Of a DNA stretch of 64,000 bases, positions 25,835 through 35,244 are shown piece by piece. The stretch is taken from the NCBI RefSeq assembly GCF_900104115.1, contig NZ_FNJM01000001.1:949374-1013373 (forward strand), read 5' to 3'. Below the pieces are notes generated by a model. It did no database searches. It saw only the letters and a list, made by a program, of their open reading frames with translations, and was not told where the DNA came from. The translations under genes and the position numbers were made by a program. Position 1 is the first letter of the stretch, and each line of letters starts with the position of its first letter. The DNA is from Clostridium gasigenes (GTDB lineage: Bacteria; Bacillota; Clostridia; Clostridiales; Clostridiaceae).

Positions 25835-26368
25835 TTACTACTCCTCCTCGTATGATTCAGTTATAACCATTTGACTGAAAACTAAATCTATCCACAACAT
25901 TAAGACTCTCATCATTATTATATTAACTTTCTGCCTAATCAATTTATTGATTATACTCATATCATGTAATTTAAAATTTCTAAAAATTAACCTAATAAAA
26001 TTAAACATTTTGTATATTATATTTCTTAATAAAAATTGATTATTAAGAATATTTTTATTAATAATCAATACTTCTACTAATACTCCTATTCATAAGAAAA
26101 ATTAAAAATCATAAAAGATATACTTGTATGTTGGAAAAATAGAAAACTACCCAACAATAAACTTTATTATAAATTTTTTTATTGCTATAGTGTATTACAC
26201 ATTAATTTATATAGTTGAAGTAGTTGCTATTATAGTCGTTACTTTAACTGGTTTATTGTTTTTAATCACTATTAAAATGAAATTTATAAATATATTTCAA
26301 AAGTAAAGTAGGAATTTATTGCTAGAAATATAGACTATCATCTATTATAAAATTAGTGAAAACCTCTA
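25835..26368. other. Gene-poor interval between exporter and ABC-2 genes
   Basis: Two weak reading frames are present (minus 25838-26068 and plus 26124-26306) but neither has a ribosome-binding site or a recognisable domain. Very AT-rich. It may hold a promoter for the ABC-2 pair or be decayed sequence. I see no convincing gene. Confidence 0.5.
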
Positions 26369-28027
26369 TTATTCATTAATAATAGCACCATCTTTTAAAT
26401 ATATAATAGTATCCGCCTCATCAAAAATATTTTTATTATGTGAAATCATAACTACCGTATTTCTTTTTGAAAGACATTTAATTATTGACATTAACTTTCT
26501 ACTAGACTCAAAATCTAATCCTTTATTTATCTCATCAAATAAAAAAATAGGTGTCTTTCTTAAAAGTCCTCTTACTATAGCTAGTTTTTGTTTTTGTCCA
26601 CCAGATAATATTTTCCCATTATTATCAATAATTGTATCGTATTTATTAGGAAGACTCTCTATATAATTATGAATATTCACCTCTTTACAAGCAATAATTA
26701 TCTCCTCATTGCTTATATCATCTATTCCTAATTTTAAGTTATCCTTTATTGACTTATTAAATAAAAATGTACTTTGCTGTATATACGTGATATTCTTCCT
26801 AAAGTCTTTTAAATTAAATTCCTTTATATCTTTTTCTCCTATAAAAATAGATCCTGAATAATTACAATAAAATCTAGTTAACAGATTTAGTATTGTAGTT
26901 TTTCCAGCACCATTTTCACCGATAAGTGCAGTTAGTTTATTATTTTCTATTTCAATATTCAAACAATTTATTGCTAGTTTATTCATATTATTATACTTGA
27001 AGTTTACATCCTCAAATCTAATTGCTCCTCTAATGTCGTTATTATCCGCTTGTAGTTTTAATTCCTCTATCTCATACTCTATAATCTCACTTACTCTGTC
27101 ATCTGATATTTCTAGCAACTGTATATCTATAGGTATATTCCACATTGTCTTTATTGAGGATAAAAAATAAGCTATGTAGCTATTAAAAGCTACGAACTCT
27201 CCTAATGTTAAGTTCCCGTTAATTATTAACCACCCAGAATATACTACTAAAATTAAATTTATTGAGAATGAAGAAATTGAACTTACCGAATTTGATATAG
27301 TTGTAAATATAGTTTGTTTTAATGATAAGTTTTTCATCATATCTATGTTTTTATTAAAATCGATACTAACTTCATTTTCAATAACTAAACTTTTCACTTC
27401 TCTATATCCATATATTATTTCTTGTATATATGCTCTATTTTTATCTTTTATTGTCATCGTTAATCTTTGAATTTTCTTTAGTTTTTTGCTCAGAATAATT
27501 GTAGAAATAAAATTAAAAGGAACCAATATCAATGCTATAATTGATAACTTAATCGATATTATAAATATTAAAATAATTGATATTGCTAATTTTATTATTT
27601 CTATTATATAATCGGATAGTTTAGTTATATAAAAAGATGATATTATATTTGTATCTTCCTCTAACCTATTTATTATTTCTGGTCCCTTTAATTTATCTAA
27701 AACTTCTATTTTAGAATTAACTATTTTATCAAACAGATATTTTTCTAATTCTGTTTGAATATTAATTTGCAAATAAGAACTTATATATGTTTCTATAACA
27801 CTAAAAGTCATAGTTATTATAAAAAATAATATTACTATAAAAATATATTGTTTCATATTTAAAAAAGATTTTTCTCCGATAGCATCTATTATCTTCCCCA
27901 AATATAAAGGAGTCATAAATTGTGTTACTGATGCTAATATTGTAGATATTATTAATATAGTAAATAAAATTTTATATTTACTAAAAAACATATAATATTT
28001 TTTAATTATGTTAATTGTAGTATTCAT
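26369..28027 (-). CDS. ABC exporter with fused membrane and ATPase domains (peptide export)
   Basis: 552 aa. Six predicted membrane segments in residues 15-290, then an ATPase domain: Walker A IGENGAGKTTILN, signature ILSGGQKQKLAIVRG, Walker B IFLFDEINKGLDF and VMISHNKN. It has no N-terminal C39 peptidase domain, so it does not cleave leaders itself. Position directly after the two Cys-rich precursor genes makes the modified peptide the likely cargo. ATG preceded by AAGGTGGAAAT. Half-transporter; probably a homodimer. Confidence 0.87.
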   Translation of the reverse strand: MNTTINIIKKYYMFFSKYKILFTILIISTILASVTQFMTPLYLGKIIDAIGEKSFLNMKQYIFIVILFFIITMTFSVIETYISSYLQINIQTELEKYLFDKIVNSKIEVLDKLKGPEIINRLEEDTNIISSFYITKLSDYIIEIIKLAISIILIFIISIKLSIIALILVPFNFISTIILSKKLKKIQRLTMTIKDKNRAYIQEIIYGYREVKSLVIENEVSIDFNKNIDMMKNLSLKQTIFTTISNSVSSISSFSINLILVVYSGWLIINGNLTLGEFVAFNSYIAYFLSSIKTMWNIPIDIQLLEISDDRVSEIIEYEIEELKLQADNNDIRGAIRFEDVNFKYNNMNKLAINCLNIEIENNKLTALIGENGAGKTTILNLLTRFYCNYSGSIFIGEKDIKEFNLKDFRKNITYIQQSTFLFNKSIKDNLKLGIDDISNEEIIIACKEVNIHNYIESLPNKYDTIIDNNGKILSGGQKQKLAIVRGLLRKTPIFLFDEINKGLDFESSRKLMSIIKCLSKRNTVVMISHNKNIFDEADTIIYLKDGAIINE

Positions 28028-28251
28028 ATTTCCACCTTACACATCTATATATTTTATCACTGTCACTTTTTATAATCATTCTATAATGAAAAATTTTAAA
28101 ATATATTCTATTTTTATATAACTTAAATTTAGCCATATTGTTTATATATTTGAATAGTACTAAAATACAAGTGTTGTCTCATATTATTTGCTAGTACTTT
28201 AATAAATAAAACAAAAAAATAAATAATTGAACATATTAATTATATTTTTTA

Positions 28252-28308
28252 AATTTACCATACAATTATTATATAGATCCACTCTATTATATAATTGTAT
28301 AGTAAATT
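28252..28308. repeat. 57-nt imperfect palindrome between precursor and exporter genes
   Basis: The two 26-base arms are reverse complements apart from one mismatch and a small shift, with TCCAC at the centre. No T-run follows on the minus strand. It lies in the 410-nt gap between precursor 1 and the exporter. It could be an attenuator, an RNase-resistant 3' end for the precursor mRNA, or an operator. Nothing else is seen in the gap. Confidence 0.6.
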
Positions 28309-28437
28309 AATTTAACATGTGTTTCTTTTATTGTTATACATTCAAAGCAAATAATAAATTATCAAAGTTCATATATTTTTTCATACTAATTTGGACTATC
28401 ATAAATTTTCAAAGTCTAAATTATATTATAAGTAATC

Positions 28438-28620
28438 TTAAACTTCACTATGCCCACCAGTTGCTCCAAAGCATGAATTTCCACATCCACTACATTTTCC
28501 AACACAACCAACACAACTAGTACAATTTAAAACACAGTCTGTACAAATGAATGCACATCCATTACACCAAGATAGTGCAGATGCAACAGATTCTTGTCCA
28601 ATTTTTGAATTTAATTTCAT
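28438..28620 (-). CDS. Cys-rich RiPP precursor peptide 1
   Basis: 60 aa. A short leader-like start (MKLNSKIGQESVASALSW) is followed by ten cysteines at positions 19, 22, 26, 29, 33, 36, 39, 43, 46 and 50. The spacing alternates 3 and 4 almost perfectly (3,4,3,4,3,3,4,3,4), and the peptide ends FGATGGHSEV. It shares MKLNSK and CNGCxFICTDCVxxC with the adjacent second peptide. This fits the clostridial Cys-rich peptides that accompany a dedicated radical SAM maturase; thioether cross-links are the likely modification, though not shown by sequence. ATG preceded by GGGGAGTAGTAA. Confidence 0.85.
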   Translation of the reverse strand: MKLNSKIGQESVASALSWCNGCAFICTDCVLNCTSCVGCVGKCSGCGNSCFGATGGHSEV

Positions 28621-28646
28621 TTACTACTCCCCCTCTAATTAAAATA

Positions 28647-28790
28647 TTATCGCATGCTTCCATAACATGCATCAGTACAATTCCCTGAACAACTAAATAC
28701 GCAATCCGTACAGATAAACATGCATCCATTGCAAAAACTCATAGCTACTATATTATTAGATTCTTGAGACATTTTTGAATTTAATTTCAT
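28647..28790 (-). CDS. Cys-rich RiPP precursor peptide 2
   Basis: 47 aa with ATG at 28790 after AGGAGGTGGGAATA, the strongest ribosome-binding site in the locus. Seven cysteines at 20, 23, 27, 30, 34, 38 and 42, spaced 3,4,3,4,4,4; the last part reads as CxxxCxxxCxxx repeats. The leader MKLNSKMSQES and core CNGCMFICTDCVFSC match precursor 1, so the two are diverged paralogues under one maturase. It is 26 nt upstream of precursor 1. Easily missed because of length. Confidence 0.85.
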   Translation of the reverse strand: MKLNSKMSQESNNIVAMSFCNGCMFICTDCVFSCSGNCTDACYGSMR

Positions 28791-28846
28791 TATTCCCACC
28801 TCCTTTCTTAGTCTTTATTTTTTACAATAATTAAAAAATTTAATAT

Positions 28847-29161
28847 TTAATCACCTATGCAACACCCCGGTATTTTATCAATCATATAAATTGATTCATC
28901 ACGACAAGATACAGTATATGTGAAGCCTTCAACTTCTTTTAATTCATATCTCGAAAAAATTTCACCCCACCAGGTTCTCATCTTTAAATTAATTTCTGAA
29001 TAATCATTGTTAATTCTATCTATATTTGATATTTTAAAGGCACTATATTCATCATTCGCATTTAGTGTTTCCATTAAACTATTTAAAGAATTACTTTTCT
29101 CAATTATCAATTCTATTTCCTTACTTTCACTTTTGGTTATATTTGCTACATTGTTTTTCAT
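28847..29161 (-). CDS. Small accessory protein of Cys-rich peptide maturation
   Basis: 104 aa from the ATG at 29161 (GGAGGAATTTAGTT upstream; a longer frame from 29191 would overlap the maturase stop). The middle is helical; SEINLKMRTWWGEIFSRYEL and the following beta-like segment resemble the small modification-system proteins found beside CXXX-repeat peptide maturases in Firmicutes. The C-terminus ends in PGCCIGD. It sits between maturase and precursors. It may deliver the precursor to the maturase, or be a third substrate given its Cys pair. Family assignment is from memory of the pattern and is tentative. Confidence 0.65.
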   Translation of the reverse strand: MKNNVANITKSESKEIELIIEKSNSLNSLMETLNANDEYSAFKISNIDRINNDYSEINLKMRTWWGEIFSRYELKEVEGFTYTVSCRDESIYMIDKIPGCCIGD

Positions 29162-29184
29162 AACTAAATTCCTCCATATTTTTA

Positions 29185-31338
29185 TTAACACATATTGTAT
29201 GGTGAAAAAGTATCACTTTTAATTTTCTCAATAATATCATCATACTCTATTTCTTTTAACCTTTTAAATTGTGCTATTTCTATTTTATTATCTTCAATTT
29301 CTTTTATAAACTTATAGCTTGTACTATATTCGATTGAACTAACTTTGCATTGAATCGAACTTGGAACAGAATATTCTCTGGTTCTTTTTTTATTATCGTA
29401 AACACATCTATTGCAACTATATATTTCACATTGACTACAAAATTTAGAACTAGAAATTTTAAATAAATTTTGGTTTTTAATACTTATTTCTTCACCAATA
29501 GAACAAATATAATTTTCAGGATCATTATAATAAAATGCAGGACATATATATATTTTTCCATTAGGAGCTAAAGCATAATTATTAACTCCAAAGTTACAGT
29601 TTTCCATTTCATCAATTAATAATATATCTGTAATTTTGTTAACTTCTTTCATTACACCATTTTTGTAGTATTTCAACATCTCTTCTGATATATTTTTAAG
29701 TTTTTCTTTATATAAACTAAAATTAAAATCTTTACTATTTATTTTTATATTAATGTTTATTCTTTGAAATTTTTCTAATAATTTTATTACGGTACTATCT
29801 AAATCCTTAATTTCATTTTCATGTATATTTACTATACATATACTTTTATCTGACTTTAAATGTATATTTTGAGCACTATAAACAGGATAACTTGTAGTTT
29901 CACCAAATTCAAAGTCTCTCTCAACAGGATAAATATCAATTTTATCTTTGTACTTAGTTACTTTATTATAATCAATTATACTTTTACTATTAGAATGTAA
30001 TAATACAGGCCTGTAGAAATTTTTTGCAGCAAAATCTAGCCCTCTATTTAAAACATCATGATTCATAAAATTTTCATTGTCATTATTCGAATAGTTACAA
30101 TGCTCTACTGAATCATCTGAAAGTATGAAATATAAATGATTATTTTTGGATACCCACTGCCTTTCTTTACCTGTTTTTTCTTTTAACTTTTCCCAATAAT
30201 AATTAACGGCTCTAACTCTAGCCTTATGCATTTTACATATATAAGTGCTCCTTTGAAACAATGTATCAGAATCCGAATTGTCATAATTATTACCCTGACA
30301 CCATCCACAGCCGGCTGCTACTTCACAATTTAAACACTCATCTGTACTTTGAACCACTGCATCTAATCCATAAAATGTTCTAACTTTATCTAAATCTATT
30401 CCATCATATATACTGCCAATACTAAATTCTTTCTTTCTACTTAAAGAATAATCCATAAATCTAATGCACGGATATAACATCCCCCTATAATCTATAGCTA
30501 ACATTTTTCCTGTTCCACAATGATTTCTACACTTATCTTTTTTAGATTGTGGATACCCTATATGTTCTTCAAACAATGTACAACTATATTTGTTCCAAAG
30601 CTCATTATCCAAAACGTAATCTGCCAATTTCATAAGTTGTTGTTCAAATAGAACATCATCCCCAGCCTCCCAAACATCTTCATATACTACATTTGCTGGC
30701 ACGTTAGTTAATCCTAGATTCCATAAATGAATTATACTTTCTGCAACATATATTAAATCATCATGTCCTATTGTAACTTTTGTTATTGGGCTGCCGAACT
30801 GTTCTTTCCATTTATTTACATTATCTATTATATCATCATACGATCCTTTTCCATCAGGATATACCCTTTGCAAATCATGTTTCTCTTTAGTTCCATCTAT
30901 TGTAATTCCCATAGAAATATTTGATTTATTTTTTTTTATTAAATTCTGAACTTTTTCTGTATCATAAAGTATCCCATTCGTGCATATGTTAAACCTATAG
31001 CAATTACCCCACTTATGGTTTCTCCTATATGTCTCAACCTTTATATAATCACAAATCTGATCTATTAAATCTATTTCTAACAAAGGTTCTCCTCCAATAA
31101 AATTCCATACTACAGCCTCTGAATTAAAAACCTCCCCGCTATCTAACAAATAATCAACTGCTTTCTTTGCTGTTTCAATAGTCATTACTTTTTCAGAAGC
31201 TTTGCCAGATATATAGCAATATTTACATCTTAAATTGCAATCTTCTGTTACTACAAATGTTATATCATGAGCTTCACCATTTTTCCATGTTGGTATATTT
31301 CCACACCCAAACTTTATATTATTATTTATTTCTTCCAA
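29185..31338 (-). CDS. Two-part radical SAM peptide maturase
   Basis: 717 aa. The start is a TTG at 31338, 7 nt after AGGAGG; the frame is open 28 codons further but those encode the ribosome-binding site. Residues about 25-250 are the radical SAM domain with CNLRCKYC (Cys34, 38, 41) and FIGGEPLL. A SPASM-like part follows (CRNHCGTGKMLAID..LYPCIRF, then CLNCEVAAGCGWCQG). From about residue 400 there is a second module ending in a Cys-rich part (CNFGVNNYALAPNGKIYICPAF, FCSQCEIYSCNRCVYD), resembling a separate maturase partner of CXXX-repeat peptides. Here the two are fused in one chain. It likely installs Cys-derived cross-links in the two precursors. First gene of the locus. Confidence 0.88.
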   Translation of the reverse strand: MEEINNNIKFGCGNIPTWKNGEAHDITFVVTEDCNLRCKYCYISGKASEKVMTIETAKKAVDYLLDSGEVFNSEAVVWNFIGGEPLLEIDLIDQICDYIKVETYRRNHKWGNCYRFNICTNGILYDTEKVQNLIKKNKSNISMGITIDGTKEKHDLQRVYPDGKGSYDDIIDNVNKWKEQFGSPITKVTIGHDDLIYVAESIIHLWNLGLTNVPANVVYEDVWEAGDDVLFEQQLMKLADYVLDNELWNKYSCTLFEEHIGYPQSKKDKCRNHCGTGKMLAIDYRGMLYPCIRFMDYSLSRKKEFSIGSIYDGIDLDKVRTFYGLDAVVQSTDECLNCEVAAGCGWCQGNNYDNSDSDTLFQRSTYICKMHKARVRAVNYYWEKLKEKTGKERQWVSKNNHLYFILSDDSVEHCNYSNNDNENFMNHDVLNRGLDFAAKNFYRPVLLHSNSKSIIDYNKVTKYKDKIDIYPVERDFEFGETTSYPVYSAQNIHLKSDKSICIVNIHENEIKDLDSTVIKLLEKFQRININIKINSKDFNFSLYKEKLKNISEEMLKYYKNGVMKEVNKITDILLIDEMENCNFGVNNYALAPNGKIYICPAFYYNDPENYICSIGEEISIKNQNLFKISSSKFCSQCEIYSCNRCVYDNKKRTREYSVPSSIQCKVSSIEYSTSYKFIKEIEDNKIEIAQFKRLKEIEYDDIIEKIKSDTFSPYNMC

Positions 31339-31579
31339 TTGTATTCCTCCTACACTTTCTATTTTATTCTTATTTATCCAACATATATAACTATATATTA
31401 TTTTTACATAATTATCAATCATTTTACATTTTTATATATATTTTTTAATTAAAACAAAAAGTTACATTATCTAATAATTTGTGACTTTTCAGCTATATTA
31501 TTTAAATTTATATTTGATATAATTTTAGGTGCAGGAAATAGGGATAGCACATTCAGTGATATCCCTATTTATATCTTAG

Positions 31580-31925
31580 TTACACTAAGGTCGGATCTAT
31601 TGGATTCAAGGTGAATATAGACTTTATGCAGTTTAAAGGATTTAAATTATTTTTCCGAACCGTGGATACATATCCACGAATTCTAGTTAATGCATTAGCA
31701 CCTTCTAAACTTCTAAAAGTTCAAGATATCTTGTGTTTAACCTTAGTCATTCTCAGATCTCGTTCTGCTAGATTATTATCAAATGGTATATCAAAATCAT
31801 ACATAAAAGCAATTATCTGATTCATATAAACACTTAATCTATTTAATAAATTAAGGCTAGTACTTTTCTTAACTTTCTTTTTAGAATAAGCCTTACTATT
31901 AATAATATAGTCTCCTTTGCTGACT
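31580..31925 (-). pseudogene. IS66-family transposase C-terminal relic
   Basis: Minus-strand frame shows STSLNLLNRLSVYMNQ, DFDIPFDNNLAERDLRMTKVKHKIS, a TGA, then TFRSLEGANALTRIRGYVS and TVRKNNLNPLN to the stop at 31580. The PFDNNxAERDxRMxKVKxK motif is diagnostic of IS66 TnpC. The N-terminal three quarters are gone and there is an internal stop. Confidence 0.85.
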
Positions 31926-32095
31926 TACGGACAGTTAAATTACATTTCTTAAAATAATTTTATTATATTCACTTAATTACATTATTATGGATTTTTAAAT
32001 AACAACCTAGTTGATTTTAATTGAATTAATTCATAAATATGGTAAGGAGTATTTTGAAGATACTACTACCGATATGTCAATGTAAATAAATTACT

Positions 32096-32932
32096 CTAAG
32101 ACTCATACAATATAAATGAAAATTTTAGAAGATATTTCTTTCGACATGAATAATAAGATAATTTAAACCATTTAAGACCTGCTCTAAACAAGCTATAAAT
32201 TCTAACAATATTTCCTTTAAGCTTCTTAGTTACTCCTAATTGTTTATTTTTCTTATCTTTAGAACAAGATGCTCCAAGTGTAATAATAAAACAATAAGCT
32301 ATTGAAACACATAGATAAAGCATTTTTATATATTGAATATCCATACTCCAAGTATGCTCTATATTAAACCCACCACCCTTAAAATCTTTAAACATTTCTT
32401 CTATATCAAATCTCTTTTTATATTCTCTTATAGCAAATTTTCCACTAAGGTTGTTAGCTATAAACCAAGTATCATCAGCATCTTCATCCTTGCACACAGC
32501 CATATTACATACATACTTTTGGGCTGTTAATTCTATATTTGAAAAGTGTTTAACTTTTCTTTTTAAGGTGAGTATATCTTGTAATTTATTTATTTTAGGC
32601 TTGCCCGATATTGTTATACCTAAATCTTTAGTACATCTCATACAATATTCCCAATTAAGATCTTCATCTATAAATCTAAATAAATCCATACTTTTAAAGC
32701 CTCTATCTGCAAGTAATGTGACCTCGCATCCGTATGGAGTTATAATTTCATGTAGAAATTTAATCCCTTGTTTTACATGATTAAAATCTTTGTTTCCATC
32801 TTCTTTATATAGAAAAACTTTATACCAAAGTGGTATAGATCTTCTTCCTATTTTTAATGAAAATTGAAGTATTTTGCAATTCTCATAAAGAATGTTTGGG
32901 GAAATATTTTTCATTAAAGAATGGCATACCAT
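32096..32932 (-). pseudogene. IS4-type DDE transposase, N-terminally truncated
   Basis: 278 aa remain. LLADRGFKSMDLFRF carries the second catalytic Asp, and EYKKRFDIEEMFKDFKGGGF is the Y(2)R(3)E(6)K signature of the IS4 superfamily with the catalytic Glu. The part expected to hold the first Asp is missing. The coding region breaks off at about 32945, where an oppositely oriented ISAs1 relic begins, so one element appears to have inserted into or recombined with the other. Confidence 0.8.
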
Positions 32933-32961
32933 CTCATGACACTTTTTAACGTGTCATCGGG

Positions 32962-33771
32962 ATGATAGATTCAAAAGCTATTCAACAATTACAAGTAGAA
33001 TGGAATGAATATTTAACTACAAAAGAAGGTGAAGGAATAAAGAAAATATTGAAGATTGACGGTAAGACAATAAGAGGTAGTAGAACTAAGGATAAGAACC
33101 CGTTACACGTAGTGGCAGCCTGGTGTGATGAAAATGGATTTTGTTTAGGCCAAACGGTAGTTAAAGAAAAACAAAATGAAATAGTAGCCATTCCAGAGAT
33201 TATAGATAGATTAAATATAAAGGGTATGGTTGTTACTATAGATGTAATGGGGAATCAAATTGATATTGGGGAAAAAATTATCTCTAAGAAGGCCGACTAT
33301 GTTTTGGCTGTAAAAGGTAATCAAGGTAATTTGCATAAAGATTTAATAGACTATTTCAACGAAGAAAGTTTCCGAAAGGACATTAAGAATAATAGTAATT
33401 ATAAAAAACTACTAAAAAGAGCCACGGGCAAATGTAAACTAGGGAATATTATCAAACTGAAGATATATCATAGTTAGCAAAGAAATTAGGTATTATATAA
33501 GTAGTTTAAGTCCTGATATAGAGCTGTTTTCTAGGTCTATAAGACAGCATTGGAAAGTTGAATTAATGCACTGGCATTTAGATGTTACATTTAGAGAAGA
33601 TTCTAATAAAACTATTGAAGAAACTGCAAATAAAAACATGAATATTATTCGTAAATGGGCATTAGGGATACTAAAACTTTTAGATACTGGGAAAAAATGA
33701 GTATGAAATTGAAGCGATTTACAATATTTACAAATCCGATTAAACATATAAGTAAAATTATGAAAATGTAG
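32962..33771 (+). pseudogene. ISAs1-family transposase relic
   Basis: The first open part (32962-33477) contains IDGKTIRGSRTKDKNPLHVVAAW and VLAVKGNQGNLHKDL, hallmarks of ISAs1/H-repeat transposases. The remainder continues in other frames: SIRQHWKVELMHWHLDVTFRED, then after a run of A residues MSMKLKRFTIFTNPIKHISKI up to about 33771. The N-terminus is missing and at least two frameshifts are present. Not functional. Confidence 0.85.
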
Positions 33772-33875
33772 TGATGTTATAATTTTACTTATGTAGTTAA
33801 AAGTTTTCATGCGTTTGTCCTGCAAATCTATCACCTATAGTTGTGTGATCGAAAATTATATAAATACGATTTGAG

Positions 33876-35211
33876 TTTTACTGTTGCAGAAAGGTAGAAT
33901 TTTTATAGTATGATATTTAAAACTCCAACAAATGGAATTATAATTGAGTGGAGTTTTATTATTTAGGTTATAAATTACTAATAGGAATATTATGTATACC
34001 CACTATTGTAATGATTATTCACCGTAACAAAACATTCCTTAAAGCATATTTTTCTAATATATTAACACTTAATTTTCGGAATATATTAAAAAATGCTTAG
34101 GTTACTTTTAAATTTATATTTTATTAGAAGTAATAAAATATAAACAATGAGGGCAGAATATATTTATATTGATATTGCGTTAAGGAACCTTCCGACCCAT
34201 TTTTTAATGGTCAGATGTTGTTCTATCCACTTAAATAATAATTCAATATCCCAGCGCTTTTTATAGAGAGAGATTATATCTTCAGCTGGCATATTAAATA
34301 TGTTGGTGACTAATCGAAATTCTTCATCAGAGTCCTTCGTAAAATATAAAATATCTCTATATTTATGTCTAGTTTTATTTTTACTGTAATCTGATCCCAT
34401 TGTAATGATATAATCATACATATCTTCTATCTCAGTAGAAGTTGCTAAATATTCTTCCGTAACAGCATTGCTTTGCTGACGAGTTATAAATTTTTGTTTC
34501 TTATCCGTCATTTCATCATACCAAGAATACTTAAAGTATCCCTTATCAAAAATATATATATTTTCTTCTGAATCTACATACCCATCAATACAGGTGCGTT
34601 ATCCTATCTTAGCAGGAGCTATATTAATTTTACTAGGCAATTTAGTTCCATAGGAAAAAGGTGTACTAATCCTAATAGCAGATTTCTTATCTTGAAAATA
34701 AAGTTCCGGTGCTAATCCTTTACCTATATTAACCACTGATGAGTCTATTATTTTAATATCCTTAAACTCCTTTATATTAACCGAAGACTTTAGCTCTCTC
34801 TCAGCTTTCTGAAGTAAATCTTCAAAGATATTCTTAAATAAATCACATGACTTACTTTTGTTTAGTCTAGATAGTTATGAATAAGTTGGCATATTAAAAT
34901 CCTTATTTACATTAGATGATTTTCTATATTTTTCATCAATATCTCTTAGCCCATCACAACCTGAGATTTGTAAAAATAACATTGTCATAATGTGATCCCG
35001 ACCTGTATAATTCTTTAAGTATTTATACTGATTATTCGCCTTTCTTAAATTTCTACCAATATTACCATCAATAAGTTTAATTAATTTTCTGAAGGTACTT
35101 CTGTTTGCAAATTTATCCATAATAAAAACAACCTCCAATCTTATAATTGGAGGTTGTACTTTAATATTGATTTTTATACATGAAAATTTATTGATTAATG
35201 CAACAGTAAAA
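33876..35211 (-). mobile_element. IS231/IS4-like insertion sequence, degenerate
   Basis: TTTTACTGTTGCA at 33876-33888 is the exact inverted repeat of TGCAACAGTAAAA at 35199-35211. The element of about 1.34 kb encloses one broken minus-strand transposase. Its right terminal 18 bases also occur at 23593-23610. Confidence 0.75.
34050..35138 (-). pseudogene. IS4/IS231-like transposase with several in-frame stops
   Basis: The frame begins MDKFANRSTFRKLIKLIDGN, runs to NMPTYS-stop (34875), then LSRLNKSKSCDLFKNIFEDL. It continues with IIDSSVVNIGKG (first Asp) and a stop after PAKIG, then CIDGYVDSEENIYIFDKGYF (second Asp) and SLYKKRWDIELLFKWIEQHL (catalytic Glu motif). It reaches a stop at 34164 and recognisable IYSALIVYILLLL beyond it. 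All lesions are single stops in one frame, so decay is by point mutation and fairly recent. The 3' limit is approximate. Confidence 0.85.
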
Positions 35212-35244
35212 CCTTTTAAGGTCTATTTTCATTCTTTATTTCTT

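Noticed and set aside
25838..26068. 76-aa minus-strand frame upstream of the ABC ATPase
   Set aside because: No ribosome-binding site before its ATG and no recognisable domain. It ends at the ATPase ribosome-binding site, but that alone is not enough.
26124..26306. 60-aa plus-strand frame with hydrophobic stretches
   Set aside because: No ribosome-binding site, wrong strand for the operon; hydrophobic character is expected from T-rich sequence.
33493..33834. 113-aa minus-strand frame opposite the ISAs1 relic
   Set aside because: It is the antisense of the decayed ISAs1 C-terminus.
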